In this document: positions 1 to 6,942 of the stretch, piece after piece
Numbering within the stretch: position 1 is the first letter of the stretch
Layout of the letters: each line of letters begins with the position of its first letter
Origin: Patescibacteria group bacterium
GTDB lineage: Bacteria; Patescibacteriota; Patescibacteriia; WFTA01; S139-112
Direction: 5' to 3'
DNA length: 31,042 nucleotides
Assembly (NCBI GenBank): GCA_015485715.1
Contig: WFTA01000049.1
Coordinates: 1-31,042 of the forward strand
Program-made: the position numbers and the translations under genes
Notes under the pieces: model-generated
Told to the model about the DNA's origin: nothing
What the model saw: the letters and a program-made list of their open reading frames with translations, nothing else
Databases searched by the model: none

Positions 1-20
1 CGCAATCATCTCCTAATCCA

Positions 21-45
21 AAAATCCCGCTTGAGGCGGGATTTT
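21..45 (-). terminator. Intrinsic terminator after tRNA-Thr
   Basis: A perfect 10-bp stem (AAAATCCCGC with GCGGGATTTT) encloses a 5-nt loop. It begins six bases past the 3' end of the minus-strand tRNA-Thr. The arms carry A and T runs on both sides, so it could end transcription in either direction. Placement after the tRNA favours the minus strand. Confidence 0.75.
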
Positions 46-50
46 TTGTG

Positions 51-123
51 AGCCGATGGGCGGACTTGAACCGCCGACCTCCACCTTACCATGGTGTTGC
101 TCTACCAACTGAGCTACATCGGC
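51..123 (-). tRNA. tRNA-Thr (anticodon GGT)
   Basis: The minus strand folds as a full cloverleaf. The acceptor stem is GCCGATG/CATCGGC, the D-stem GCTC/GAGC, and the anticodon loop ATGGTAA with GGT at 34-36 and T at 33. The T-stem is GGCGG/CCGCC with loop TTCAAGT. The discriminator base is T, and no CCA end is encoded (CAC follows). The top pair of the anticodon stem is an A.G mismatch. Anticodon GGT reads the threonine codons ACC and ACT. Confidence 0.95.
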
Positions 124-213
124 TTAATTTATAAACAATGCAAACAACAATCAATAATCCAAATATGCAAATTTCTGATTTCTAATTGTACTGATTACTC
201 TAATCAATTCCCT

Positions 214-347
214 AATAACCCAATTTAATAAATGTCAAATTCCAAAGCTCAAATGTCAAATTAATGACAAATGTCAAAATCTAAACCGTCATTATTATTA
301 TTTGACATTTGGATTTTGATATTTGAATTTCTACGAATTTGGTTATT
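214..347. repeat. Long imperfect inverted repeat (AT-rich element, copy 1)
   Basis: Two 47-nt arms, 214-260 and 301-347, are reverse complements at about 34 of 47 positions, with a 40-nt spacer between them. The right arm runs over the stop codon of the TPR gene, so that transcript would end in a long AU-rich hairpin. The left arm (214-261) matches 30856-30903 at 44 of 48 positions, so this is a dispersed element. The DNA between the tRNA and the element (124-213) is AT-rich and I see no gene in it. Confidence 0.7.
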
Positions 348-1173
348 TATTTTTTATTTGCTTTATTCTCTCCTTATACTCATCTATTTTTTTATTTTCA
401 GGATTTACTGTTTTTAAATCCTTCAAATATTTCTTGGCAATAGCCTTATCATTCATCATTATAGCTGTTTGAATGAGCTTGTCAATAATTTTTGGATTTT
501 TAGGTTCTATTTTATATGCTCTCTCCAAAATATTGTATGCTTCCTCCCATCTGCCTTGGTATTCCAGACATTTAGACAAGTCAAGATAATAATCCACCTT
601 ATCAGGGATTAATTTAATAAGATACTCATACACTTCCTGAGCGTCATTTATGTTACCTACTTGAAAATAATATTCACCCAAGCCTTCGTATGCTTCTATA
701 TTTTTTGGATCTATAGCGAGTATCTCAAGATACTTTTGTTCTATATCCTCTTTTTCATCATCTGGACTAGATTGGGTCTCACTTATTTCTTCCAATTTTT
801 TCTCAACTATTTCCTGCTTTTCCTTATAACCCTTTTTTTCAAGCTTCATTCTCTCAAAAAGTATTCTATATGATTTCTCCTTCTCAAGAATCTGAGAATA
901 TATTTTTTGAAACATTCTGACTGTATATCTAATAAAATTTTTTAAAAAACGAAGTTTCCCAGTACTTATATCTGACAGTTTCCTCTTCAACCTGTTTTCC
1001 AATATAACATGCTTAAGCATCTCTGTTTTGTTGTCAGGTGTATCCTCCTCCTCAATCCTACCCGCCAATTCATCTCTATAAGGCCAAATTATTTTTAATA
1101 CCACAGCCAAACTGACAAGAGATACAACCCCAAATATAATAGTTAATATGATATATATACTGTTATTTATCAT
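343..1173 (-). CDS. Membrane-anchored TPR protein
   Basis: This is a 276-residue protein. Residues about 5-30 form one hydrophobic N-terminal segment, ending before a basic/acidic stretch (WPYRDE), so the bulk probably faces the cytoplasm. A lysine- and glutamate-rich region at about 85-140 looks like coiled coil. From about residue 145 to 270 there are at least three tetratricopeptide-type repeats with the usual alternation (for example AYEGLGEYYFQVGNINDAQE and the A-IEPKNP turns). TPRs mediate protein-protein contacts, and the partner is unknown. The start codon overlaps the 3' end of gltX by 11 nt, so the two are probably co-transcribed. The stop codon lies inside a long inverted repeat. 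Confidence 0.88.
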   Translation of the reverse strand: MINNSIYIILTIIFGVVSLVSLAVVLKIIWPYRDELAGRIEEEDTPDNKTEMLKHVILENRLKRKLSDISTGKLRFLKNFIRYTVRMFQKIYSQILEKEKSYRILFERMKLEKKGYKEKQEIVEKKLEEISETQSSPDDEKEDIEQKYLEILAIDPKNIEAYEGLGEYYFQVGNINDAQEVYEYLIKLIPDKVDYYLDLSKCLEYQGRWEEAYNILERAYKIEPKNPKIIDKLIQTAIMMNDKAIAKKYLKDLKTVNPENKKIDEYKERIKQIKNK

Positions 1174-2611
1174 ACTCAGACGATAATTTTTCTCCTGCTT
1201 GTTTAATTCTTCTCAATGTCTCTTCTCTACCAAGAACATCAGCGCACTCAAAGGGTCCCGGTGAATGCCTCATTCCTGTCAAAGCCACACGCATAGGCCA
1301 GAGAACATCTCCCATACCCCATCCATTTTCTTCAATCTTAGTCTTAATATTATCTTCCAAATATTCTTTATTCCATTTCTCCTCAGGAATACTCTCCAGC
1401 CATACATATAAATCAGAAAGGGCTTTTTTAGTGTTTTTCTTATCACTTTTTTTCCATACTAAAAGGTCAGATTCGTACTCTGGAAGTTGAAAAACAAAAC
1501 TTACCTTCTCAGGTATTTCTGTCAGCTTTCTTATTCTTTGCTGCTCAAGAGACACTATTTTCTCTAGATCTCTGTCCCCAATATCTATACCCGCTCTTTC
1601 AAAAAATGGTTTTGACAGATCTGCTAATTTGCTTAAAGAAAGTTTTCTAATATAAACTCCGTTTATCCACTCAAGTTTTTCTCTATCAAAAATTGCAGGA
1701 GACGTCTGCACATCATCAAGTCTAAATTTTTCCAGCATTTCATCTCTGGAAAATATTTCCTGTTCATCACCTTTTTTAGGATGCCATCCCAAAAGCAGCA
1801 CAAAATTAATAAGAGCTTCAGGTAATATCCCTTCATCTCTAAAATCAAAAACAGATACAGCGCCGTGCCTTTTGGATAATTTTGACTTATCAGGTGCCAA
1901 AATAAGCGGAAGATGAGCAAATCTCGGCAAACTCCACCCTAAAGCTTCATATATTTTGATGTGTTTTGGCAGAGAAGAAAGCCACTCCTCAGATCTTAAA
2001 ACATAATTTACTCCAAAAAGATGATCATCTACTACAGATGCCAAATGATAGGTAGGATATCCATCTGCCTTTAAAATTATAAAATCCTCCTGACTTTCAG
2101 CTTGAAATACAACTCTGCCCTTAATAATATCAACTCCCTCTATCTCCCCACCATCGGGCATTTTAAATCTAATAGCCTTTGGAAGACCATCTTTTATCTT
2201 CTTATTCACTTCATCTAAAGTAAGACGCGCGCATCTTCCGTCATAACCGGGCTTAAGACCTTTTTCCAGCTGTTCTTTTCTCATATTCTGCAGATCTTCT
2301 GGACTGCAAAAACAATAGTAAGCCTTGCCTGTTTCTACAAGCTTTTCAGCATATTCTCTATATACCCCTTTTCTATCTGACTGATAAACCACATCTTCAT
2401 CCCAATCCAGCCCTGTCCATTTGAGCATCTCTATAATTTGATCGGCACTTTCTTCTTTGAGACGTTTTCTATCCGTATCCTCTATTCTAAGTAAAAATTT
2501 ACCGCCACTTTGGCGGGCCACTAACCAGCTATAAAGCGCATTTCTCAAGCTACCAAGATGCGGATTACCAGTCGGAGAAGGCGCAAATCTTGTAATAATT
2601 TTTTCAGACAT
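1163..2611 (-). CDS. gltX: Glutamyl-tRNA synthetase
   Basis: This class I aminoacyl-tRNA synthetase (482 residues, normal length) charges tRNA-Glu in the cytoplasm. The HIGH signature appears as HLGS (residues 18-21) after APSPTGNP, and the KMSKS loop as KLSKR (244-248). C100, C102 and C127, with Y123, match the zinc site known from the E. coli enzyme. The C-terminal half is the helical anticodon-binding region. Whether it also misacylates tRNA-Gln (the non-discriminating form used with GatCAB) cannot be read from the motifs. A tRNA-Gln gene lies just upstream on the same strand. The TPR gene follows with an 11-nt overlap. No strong ribosome-binding site precedes the ATG. Confidence 0.97.
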   Translation of the reverse strand: MSEKIITRFAPSPTGNPHLGSLRNALYSWLVARQSGGKFLLRIEDTDRKRLKEESADQIIEMLKWTGLDWDEDVVYQSDRKGVYREYAEKLVETGKAYYCFCSPEDLQNMRKEQLEKGLKPGYDGRCARLTLDEVNKKIKDGLPKAIRFKMPDGGEIEGVDIIKGRVVFQAESQEDFIILKADGYPTYHLASVVDDHLFGVNYVLRSEEWLSSLPKHIKIYEALGWSLPRFAHLPLILAPDKSKLSKRHGAVSVFDFRDEGILPEALINFVLLLGWHPKKGDEQEIFSRDEMLEKFRLDDVQTSPAIFDREKLEWINGVYIRKLSLSKLADLSKPFFERAGIDIGDRDLEKIVSLEQQRIRKLTEIPEKVSFVFQLPEYESDLLVWKKSDKKNTKKALSDLYVWLESIPEEKWNKEYLEDNIKTKIEENGWGMGDVLWPMRVALTGMRHSPGPFECADVLGREETLRRIKQAGEKLSSEYDK

Positions 2612-2630
2612 ATATTGTCACCAATTCCTG

Positions 2631-2701
2631 CTCGGGGGCTAGGATTCGAACCTAGATTACCAGGGCCAGAACCTGGTGTCCTGCCGTTAGACGACCCCCG
2701 A
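2631..2701 (-). tRNA. tRNA-Gln (anticodon CTG)
   Basis: The minus strand gives acceptor stem TCGGGGG/CCCCCGA, an anticodon stem CCAGG/CCTGG around loop TTCTGGC, and T-arm CTAGG-TTCGAAT-CCTAG. Positions 34-36 are CTG, for codon CAG, and T33 is present. The discriminator is G and no CCA is encoded. The D-arm resembles that of bacterial tRNA-Glu as well, but the anticodon gives glutamine. Its 5' 20 or so bases are duplicated about 95 bp upstream. Confidence 0.93.
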
Positions 2702-2800
2702 ATATTAGATACATTATTAGGTATATTATTTTGATTGTAATATACAACTTAGAGTGTTAGCCATGTCGTATGACGTGGCCGTTAGACGACCCCCGAATAT
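2683..2800. repeat. Direct repeat: duplicated 5' fragment of tRNA-Gln
   Basis: A 23-nt exact direct repeat occupies 2683-2705 and 2778-2800. The first copy contains the D-loop, 5' acceptor strand and immediate upstream bases of tRNA-Gln. The second is an orphan fragment without the rest of the tRNA. It is immediately preceded by a GC-rich hairpin (2760-2779). The DNA between also contains an 8-bp AT stem (GTATATTA/TAATATAC). Confidence 0.85.
2760..2779. repeat. Short GC-rich hairpin with RTCGTATGAY core
   Basis: GCCATGTC and GACGTGGC form an 8-bp stem, allowing one G.U pair, around the loop GTAT. The 10-mer GTCGTATGAC recurs at 16063-16072, and ATCGTATGAT occurs at 20698-20707, both inside intergenic repeats. 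The hairpin touches the orphan tRNA-Gln fragment. Confidence 0.6.
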
Positions 2801-2828
2801 GTGTAGTTTGTGGTTTGTAGTTGGTACT

Positions 2829-2973
2829 TTGGGGGTAAATTTTTGCCTGCTTCGCTGTAGCCTTAGCAAAGGCGAGTTAGCTTTGCCGAAACACTCAGTG
2901 CGGAGGCAAGCAGCACTAAAACTCCAGCAAGACTATATCCGCCTTTGTTAAAACTACGGCAAGACAAGGCGGA
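2829..2973. repeat. Hairpin-rich non-coding block beside tRNA-Ser
   Basis: This stretch is more GC-rich than its surroundings and full of short complementary words. Examples are CTGCTT with AAGCAG, GCCTT with AAGGC, and GCAAAG with CTTTGC. The clearest pair is the arm at 2938-2948 with the arm at 2964-2973 (CCGCCTTTGT against ACAAGGCGG, one bulge). The right arm overlaps the 3' end of tRNA-Ser, so on the minus strand a hairpin begins within the acceptor end. A 65-codon open frame across it (2754-2951) shows no protein features and I do not call it. Confidence 0.5.
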
Positions 2974-3056
2974 AGGGGTGGGATTCGAACCCACGGTACG
3001 GTTTCCCGTACACATGCGCTCCAGGCATGCGCCTTCGACCACTCGGCCACCCTTCC
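2970..3056 (-). tRNA. tRNA-Ser (anticodon GGA)
   Basis: This 87-nt class II tRNA has acceptor stem GGAAGGG/CCCTTCC, an anticodon loop CTGGAGC with GGA at 34-36, and a long variable arm (TACGG-GAAA-CCGTA). The T-arm is GTGGG-TTCGAAT-CCCAC. The discriminator is G and CCT follows, so CCA is not encoded. It reads serine codons TCC and TCT. Confidence 0.96.
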
Positions 3057-3062
3057 TAATTT

Positions 3063-3087
3063 AAAAATCCACTATCTGTGGACTTTT
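3063..3087 (-). terminator. Probable intrinsic terminator of the glycosyltransferase unit
   Basis: On the minus strand AAAAGTCCAC pairs with GTGGATTTTT over 10 positions (one G.U) around a 5-nt loop, with the T run partly in the stem. It lies about 100 bp past the stop of the 3188-4282 gene and just upstream of tRNA-Ser. The rest of 3057-3187 is AT-rich with nothing recognisable. Confidence 0.55.
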
Positions 3088-3187
3088 ATAAATTTATCAT
3101 AAAAACAACATAAAGTAAAGATTTATATTCCCCAAATATATAAATACAAAAACCACTTTCAACCCAACAAACAATCTAAGATCAAAT

Positions 3188-4282
3188 TCAATCCTTACTT
3201 CCCTGAAATATTATATCAGCAATCTTATCAATAGTTGTATGTAAAGAGTGGTGTTTGGATACTATATTTTGCAATTTTTTTATATCACTTTTTATTTCTT
3301 CTTTGTCTTGTGAAATAATATATTTTTTTATTTTTTCATATAATCCATCCTCGTCATCGGCTATGAATTTATCAGAAAGATCTTTGTCAAATATATCTCT
3401 ATAGGCACGATTGGTGGTAAATACAATATTACCTGATAAAGCCGCCTCCAGTACGGCTTTGTCCAAAGATCCTGTATCTGACATATTTATAAATATGTCA
3501 TGACTGCGGTATATAAGAGGGAGTTGAGTATACCTTTTAGGTCCTTTAAAAAACACATCTTTTTCCAGTCCTTTTTTTAGTACCAGACTTCTCAAATATT
3601 TGATATAATCCCAATCTGACTTTAAAGCGGGGGCACCTACTATATCAAGAGAAATTTTTATCCCTAATTCACTTTTGAGACGGAGTATGATATTTATAAT
3701 TTTATCTATATTTTTCGTAGGTGATATTCTGCTAACAGTTAAAAATTTTATTCCTTTCACATTGTCTAAAATATTCCTATCTGCGGGATACAAAAACATA
3801 TCCTCATCAATAGCATGTCCTGTAATATAAACCCGCTTTTTAGTCTTCAGCCTAAACCCTGATTTTGATGCAGATAAATAGCTGTCTACAAACAAACGGG
3901 TGACCTTAAGCCATATATCCACTTTTGAATGAGTATACCAGAAAAATATCTTCTTGTTATAAATCTTAGCCAATGTACCAATTGCAATCACATATCTAGG
4001 CATCATATGTACAAAAATGCCTTCCACCTTGGGGAGTGTTTTGATTAGATAACTTTGAAGCTTTATAAACCTAATCATATTTCTGAACAGATTCCCTTCC
4101 ATACGAGCCTGATCCAGAGAAAAAACTTCCACGTTTAAATGAGTAAATGTATACTTACCCTTTTGTAGAGATACAACATATACTTTATTAAATCTTGCTG
4201 CAAATTCATCTATCCAATTTATGAAAAACCCCGCCCTTTCATCTTCTTGATCTACTTTTCTTGTGAAGATAAGAATACTCAT
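3188..4282 (-). CDS. Glycosyltransferase, GT4 / Glycos_transf_1 type
   Basis: This 364-residue protein has the two-Rossmann (GT-B) layout. The N-terminal acceptor half begins MSILIFTRKVDQEDERAG. The C-terminal nucleotide-sugar half contains KFLTVSRISPTKNIDKII (the usual start of the donor domain), FFKGPKRYTQLPLIYR and the SLDKAVLEAALSG segment. It probably adds a sugar to a lipid-linked or surface glycan at the cytoplasmic face. In the E-x7-E motif the second glutamate is present (AVLEA), but glycine sits at the first position. The ATG overlaps the TGA of the upstream glycosyltransferase gene (ATGA), so translation is likely coupled. Donor and acceptor cannot be named. Confidence 0.9.
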   Translation of the reverse strand: MSILIFTRKVDQEDERAGFFINWIDEFAARFNKVYVVSLQKGKYTFTHLNVEVFSLDQARMEGNLFRNMIRFIKLQSYLIKTLPKVEGIFVHMMPRYVIAIGTLAKIYNKKIFFWYTHSKVDIWLKVTRLFVDSYLSASKSGFRLKTKKRVYITGHAIDEDMFLYPADRNILDNVKGIKFLTVSRISPTKNIDKIINIILRLKSELGIKISLDIVGAPALKSDWDYIKYLRSLVLKKGLEKDVFFKGPKRYTQLPLIYRSHDIFINMSDTGSLDKAVLEAALSGNIVFTTNRAYRDIFDKDLSDKFIADDEDGLYEKIKKYIISQDKEEIKSDIKKLQNIVSKHHSLHTTIDKIADIIFQGSKD

Positions 4283-5457
4283 ACAAATTTTCTATCATTT
4301 ACAACTTCTTCCCACATATCAATTATCCTGACGGTATTTTTCTCTGCAGAGAAATTATTAAGCACATACTCTCTGGCATTTTCTCCCATCTCTCTCCTTA
4401 ACCTTTCATCTTCCAGCACCTTTTTAATCTTGGATACAATCTGACGAGGTCTTCCTATATCTACCAAAAAACCAGTTTTATTATTCTTGATAATACTCTT
4501 TGCTCCTTCAGTCTTTGTGGCTATAACAACCTTACCTGACGCTGAAGCCTGTAAAATGACTTTACCCAAACTTTCGGATTTTGAAGTAAGAACAAAAACA
4601 TCGCATGCATGATAATACAAAGGCAGTCTGTCAAAATCAACACTTCCTATAAATACAACATATCTGCTTATCCCCAAATTTTCTGATTCTTTGATAAGTC
4701 TGTCTTTTAGACTTCCAGTACCTATAATAAGCAATCTTACTCTTTCTGCCTTTGATTTATTCTCTTTGCGACAATGAATCAACAGCTCTTTAAATGCCAT
4801 AAACAAAGTACTGATATCCTTTACCTCTTCCAGTCTGCCATCAGTCAGAACTATGTATTCCGCATCATATTTGGATCTAATTATTCGTACTGCTTCCTTA
4901 TCAGAAAAATTGGCAAATAATTCAAGATCAACAGGTGTAGGAATAACTTCAATACCCTTAACCTTGTAATGACTTAAATTCTTCTTTACTGTCTTGGATA
5001 CCACCCTTACCCTATCTGCGCTTTTTACTGCATATTTAACCAAAGGAAGCAGAAAGGGTAAAAAACCCTTTCTCCACTCAGGACTATCAAAACCAGCAGA
5101 GTGAAAGTTAACAATATAGGGAACATTATATTTTTTTGAAATCAAATAAGCTGCGGGTGACAAGAGATCTTGAGCTACTACCAAATCAAGCGACATATGT
5201 GAATAAAAACTTTCTGCATACTTTAATATAGACAAAAAATGACCTATCAATGTTCTACTGCAAGTAGGATATACGTGAAGATTCTTGCTAAGTTTTGTAT
5301 GAGTGTATCCTGGAGGGCTGGTAACTACGACGTTCAGCTCGCTAACATAAGATGCATATTTGATATGTCTGGATATAGTATCCCCCTGCACTCCAAAATC
5401 ATCTCTTGTCTGCTCTCCGAGCAAAGTTTTATCCAAAGATAACATTAATACTTTCAT
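4279..5457 (-). CDS. Glycosyltransferase, GT4 / Glycos_transf_1 type
   Basis: This is a GT-B glycosyltransferase of about 392 residues. I chose the ATG at 5457 because the family-like N-terminus MKVLMLSLDKTLLGE begins there. The frame stays open upstream to 5511, but the extra 18 residues look non-homologous. The donor domain includes YIVLTDGRLEEVKDI, RLLIIGTGSLKDRL and a TSKSESLGKVILQASASG segment. In that segment the first E-x7-E glutamate is present and the second is replaced by glutamine. It is the first gene of a two-gene unit, joined by a 4-nt overlap to the downstream GT4. It lies beyond the terminator of the deacetylase gene, so it probably has its own promoter in 5458-5512, which I could not define. 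Likely role: surface polysaccharide or glycolipid assembly. Confidence 0.9.
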   Translation of the reverse strand: MKVLMLSLDKTLLGEQTRDDFGVQGDTISRHIKYASYVSELNVVVTSPPGYTHTKLSKNLHVYPTCSRTLIGHFLSILKYAESFYSHMSLDLVVAQDLLSPAAYLISKKYNVPYIVNFHSAGFDSPEWRKGFLPFLLPLVKYAVKSADRVRVVSKTVKKNLSHYKVKGIEVIPTPVDLELFANFSDKEAVRIIRSKYDAEYIVLTDGRLEEVKDISTLFMAFKELLIHCRKENKSKAERVRLLIIGTGSLKDRLIKESENLGISRYVVFIGSVDFDRLPLYYHACDVFVLTSKSESLGKVILQASASGKVVIATKTEGAKSIIKNNKTGFLVDIGRPRQIVSKIKKVLEDERLRREMGENAREYVLNNFSAEKNTVRIIDMWEEVVNDRKFV

Positions 5458-5512
5458 ACTCAAAATAAAATAACACTGTAAAGTATACCATATATATTTC
5501 CTGAAAATCAAT

Positions 5513-5542
5513 TTAAAATACCCTCCGAAGAGGGTATTTTAA
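5513..5542 (-). terminator. Intrinsic terminator with UUCG loop
   Basis: A perfect 13-bp stem (TTAAAATACCCTC and its complement) closes a C(UUCG)G tetraloop when read on the minus strand. The arm ends in TTTTAA. It lies 20 bp after the stop of the deacetylase gene and before the glycosyltransferase pair, so it separates the two units. Confidence 0.88.
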
Positions 5543-5562
5543 TCAAAATAATCCTGTATCCT

Positions 5563-6846
5563 CTAAAATCCTTTTGAAAATGGAGAAATAAATTTAGGTA
5601 TAGCAAAGTATGGTCTAAATATTTTATTTGATGAAACTAAACTTACACTATCTACATATGCATCCAGATCAGAATTGGCATTGGTATAGATCGCAATCTG
5701 TATTCTGGCAACTCTATATGAAGTGGGTCTGTATACATATACCTTCTTTCCTATATAATTTTTATATATGCCTCCTAACCACTGACCAGATACCCACCTG
5801 CCGGCAGCATCATACTCATTTACCCATACAGCCAATCCTCCTTTTTTATAACTCTCCATCCTGACAAACATAGAAAAAAGATAAGTATTACTGCTCCATA
5901 CTTTTATCTGATCTGATCTTATGATATCTTTCTGGGAAGTTCCCTTAAAATACACACTGGAATCTACAGAAGGATATGCACCCTTTCCTGAATTATCAAC
6001 AACAATATTGGAAGGATTATTTCTGGTCCAGTTCACCACCCAATCTCCAGCTACTTTGTCAAAATTTCCATTTTTTACTGAATTATAATTTCTAAGAGAC
6101 ATTGCCTCTTTTATAGTAGCTGTTTGATATCCTTTCTGGTATACGTATTTTGCTATTTTATCAAGCTCAGATCTCTTATACTCATAAGGTCCGGGGTTAT
6201 CCGGAACTATGTTGTGAAAATTAAGAATCAGCCATTCTCCATTTTTTACTGCTTTTTCTATCATCTGAATTATCTCACTGGCAGGCTGATTGTATCTTGG
6301 TCTGTAGACTCTGATACCATATCCTTCAAATCTTTCCTGATTTCCTTTTCCAAGCCATGCCATTCTTGCCACAGGATAGTAATCAGATACTATATCTACA
6401 ACCCTGTCGTCAACTGCTCCAAAAGGATATGCAAGGGTTTCAGGAACAATACCATTTGCCACAAAAGCAGCATGAGCCTGCTCAATCTGTTCTCTTATCT
6501 CATCGTCACTTAAGTCGGTGAGTCTTTTGTGTGATTTGGTATGATTTGCCACCTCCCATTTATATTTTGTCTGCAACTGCTTAACTTGATCCCAGTTCAT
6601 ATTCTTGTAATATCCCTTGGATATATAGTCAGATACCCCATAAAATGTGGCTCTGATTCCATATTTCTTCAATGTTGGCGCCCCATATTGATAAATACCC
6701 AATCTGGCATCATCAAAAGTAAATGACACCACACCCTTTACATATGGTACAGAAATAGCAGATGCACTTGATTGGGTGCTGACTAACCCCACCCCTATCA
6801 AGGCAAATACAGCCACTGTGGATACAACTAACTTAAAAAACCTCAT
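5563..6846 (-). CDS. Secreted polysaccharide deacetylase (NodB / CE4) with C-terminal sugar-binding-like domain
   Basis: Residues 1-30 are a signal peptide ending SASA. The NodB domain follows. Motif 1 is TFDD (43-46; D45 the likely base, D46 a metal ligand), motif 2 is NHTKSH with H102 and H106 as metal ligands, YPFGA is at 140-144, and H211 in NFHN fits the late catalytic histidine. The enzyme should remove N- or O-acetyl groups from a surface polysaccharide or peptidoglycan outside the membrane. From about residue 255 a beta-rich segment (NGNFDKVAGDWVVNW and onward) resembles carbohydrate-binding jelly-roll modules attached to such enzymes. That part is inferred from pattern only. An AAGGA ribosome-binding site sits just before the ATG, and a terminator follows the gene, so it is likely monocistronic. 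Confidence 0.93.
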   Translation of the reverse strand: MRFFKLVVSTVAVFALIGVGLVSTQSSASAISVPYVKGVVSFTFDDARLGIYQYGAPTLKKYGIRATFYGVSDYISKGYYKNMNWDQVKQLQTKYKWEVANHTKSHKRLTDLSDDEIREQIEQAHAAFVANGIVPETLAYPFGAVDDRVVDIVSDYYPVARMAWLGKGNQERFEGYGIRVYRPRYNQPASEIIQMIEKAVKNGEWLILNFHNIVPDNPGPYEYKRSELDKIAKYVYQKGYQTATIKEAMSLRNYNSVKNGNFDKVAGDWVVNWTRNNPSNIVVDNSGKGAYPSVDSSVYFKGTSQKDIIRSDQIKVWSSNTYLFSMFVRMESYKKGGLAVWVNEYDAAGRWVSGQWLGGIYKNYIGKKVYVYRPTSYRVARIQIAIYTNANSDLDAYVDSVSLVSSNKIFRPYFAIPKFISPFSKGF

Positions 6847-6942
6847 ATTTTCCTTTTTAATTATACTACTAATTTAACAGGCTAGATAATATCCCCTTTG
6901 GTTATTATTATCATAGCATATAAATATATTTATGCAAATAAA

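Noticed and set aside
126..352. CRISPR-like array suggested by repeated TGTCAAAT words
   Set aside because: Repeats are irregular in length and spacing, fold back on each other as inverted arms, and have no unique equal-length spacers or cas genes nearby.
2754..2951. 65-codon plus-strand open frame between tRNA-Gln and tRNA-Ser
   Set aside because: It runs through a duplicated tRNA fragment and hairpin DNA, has no protein-like pattern and no ribosome-binding site.
5458..5511. Upstream extension of the glycosyltransferase by 18 residues
   Set aside because: The extra residues are not family-like and would start inside the region of the upstream terminator; the internal ATG begins the expected first strand.
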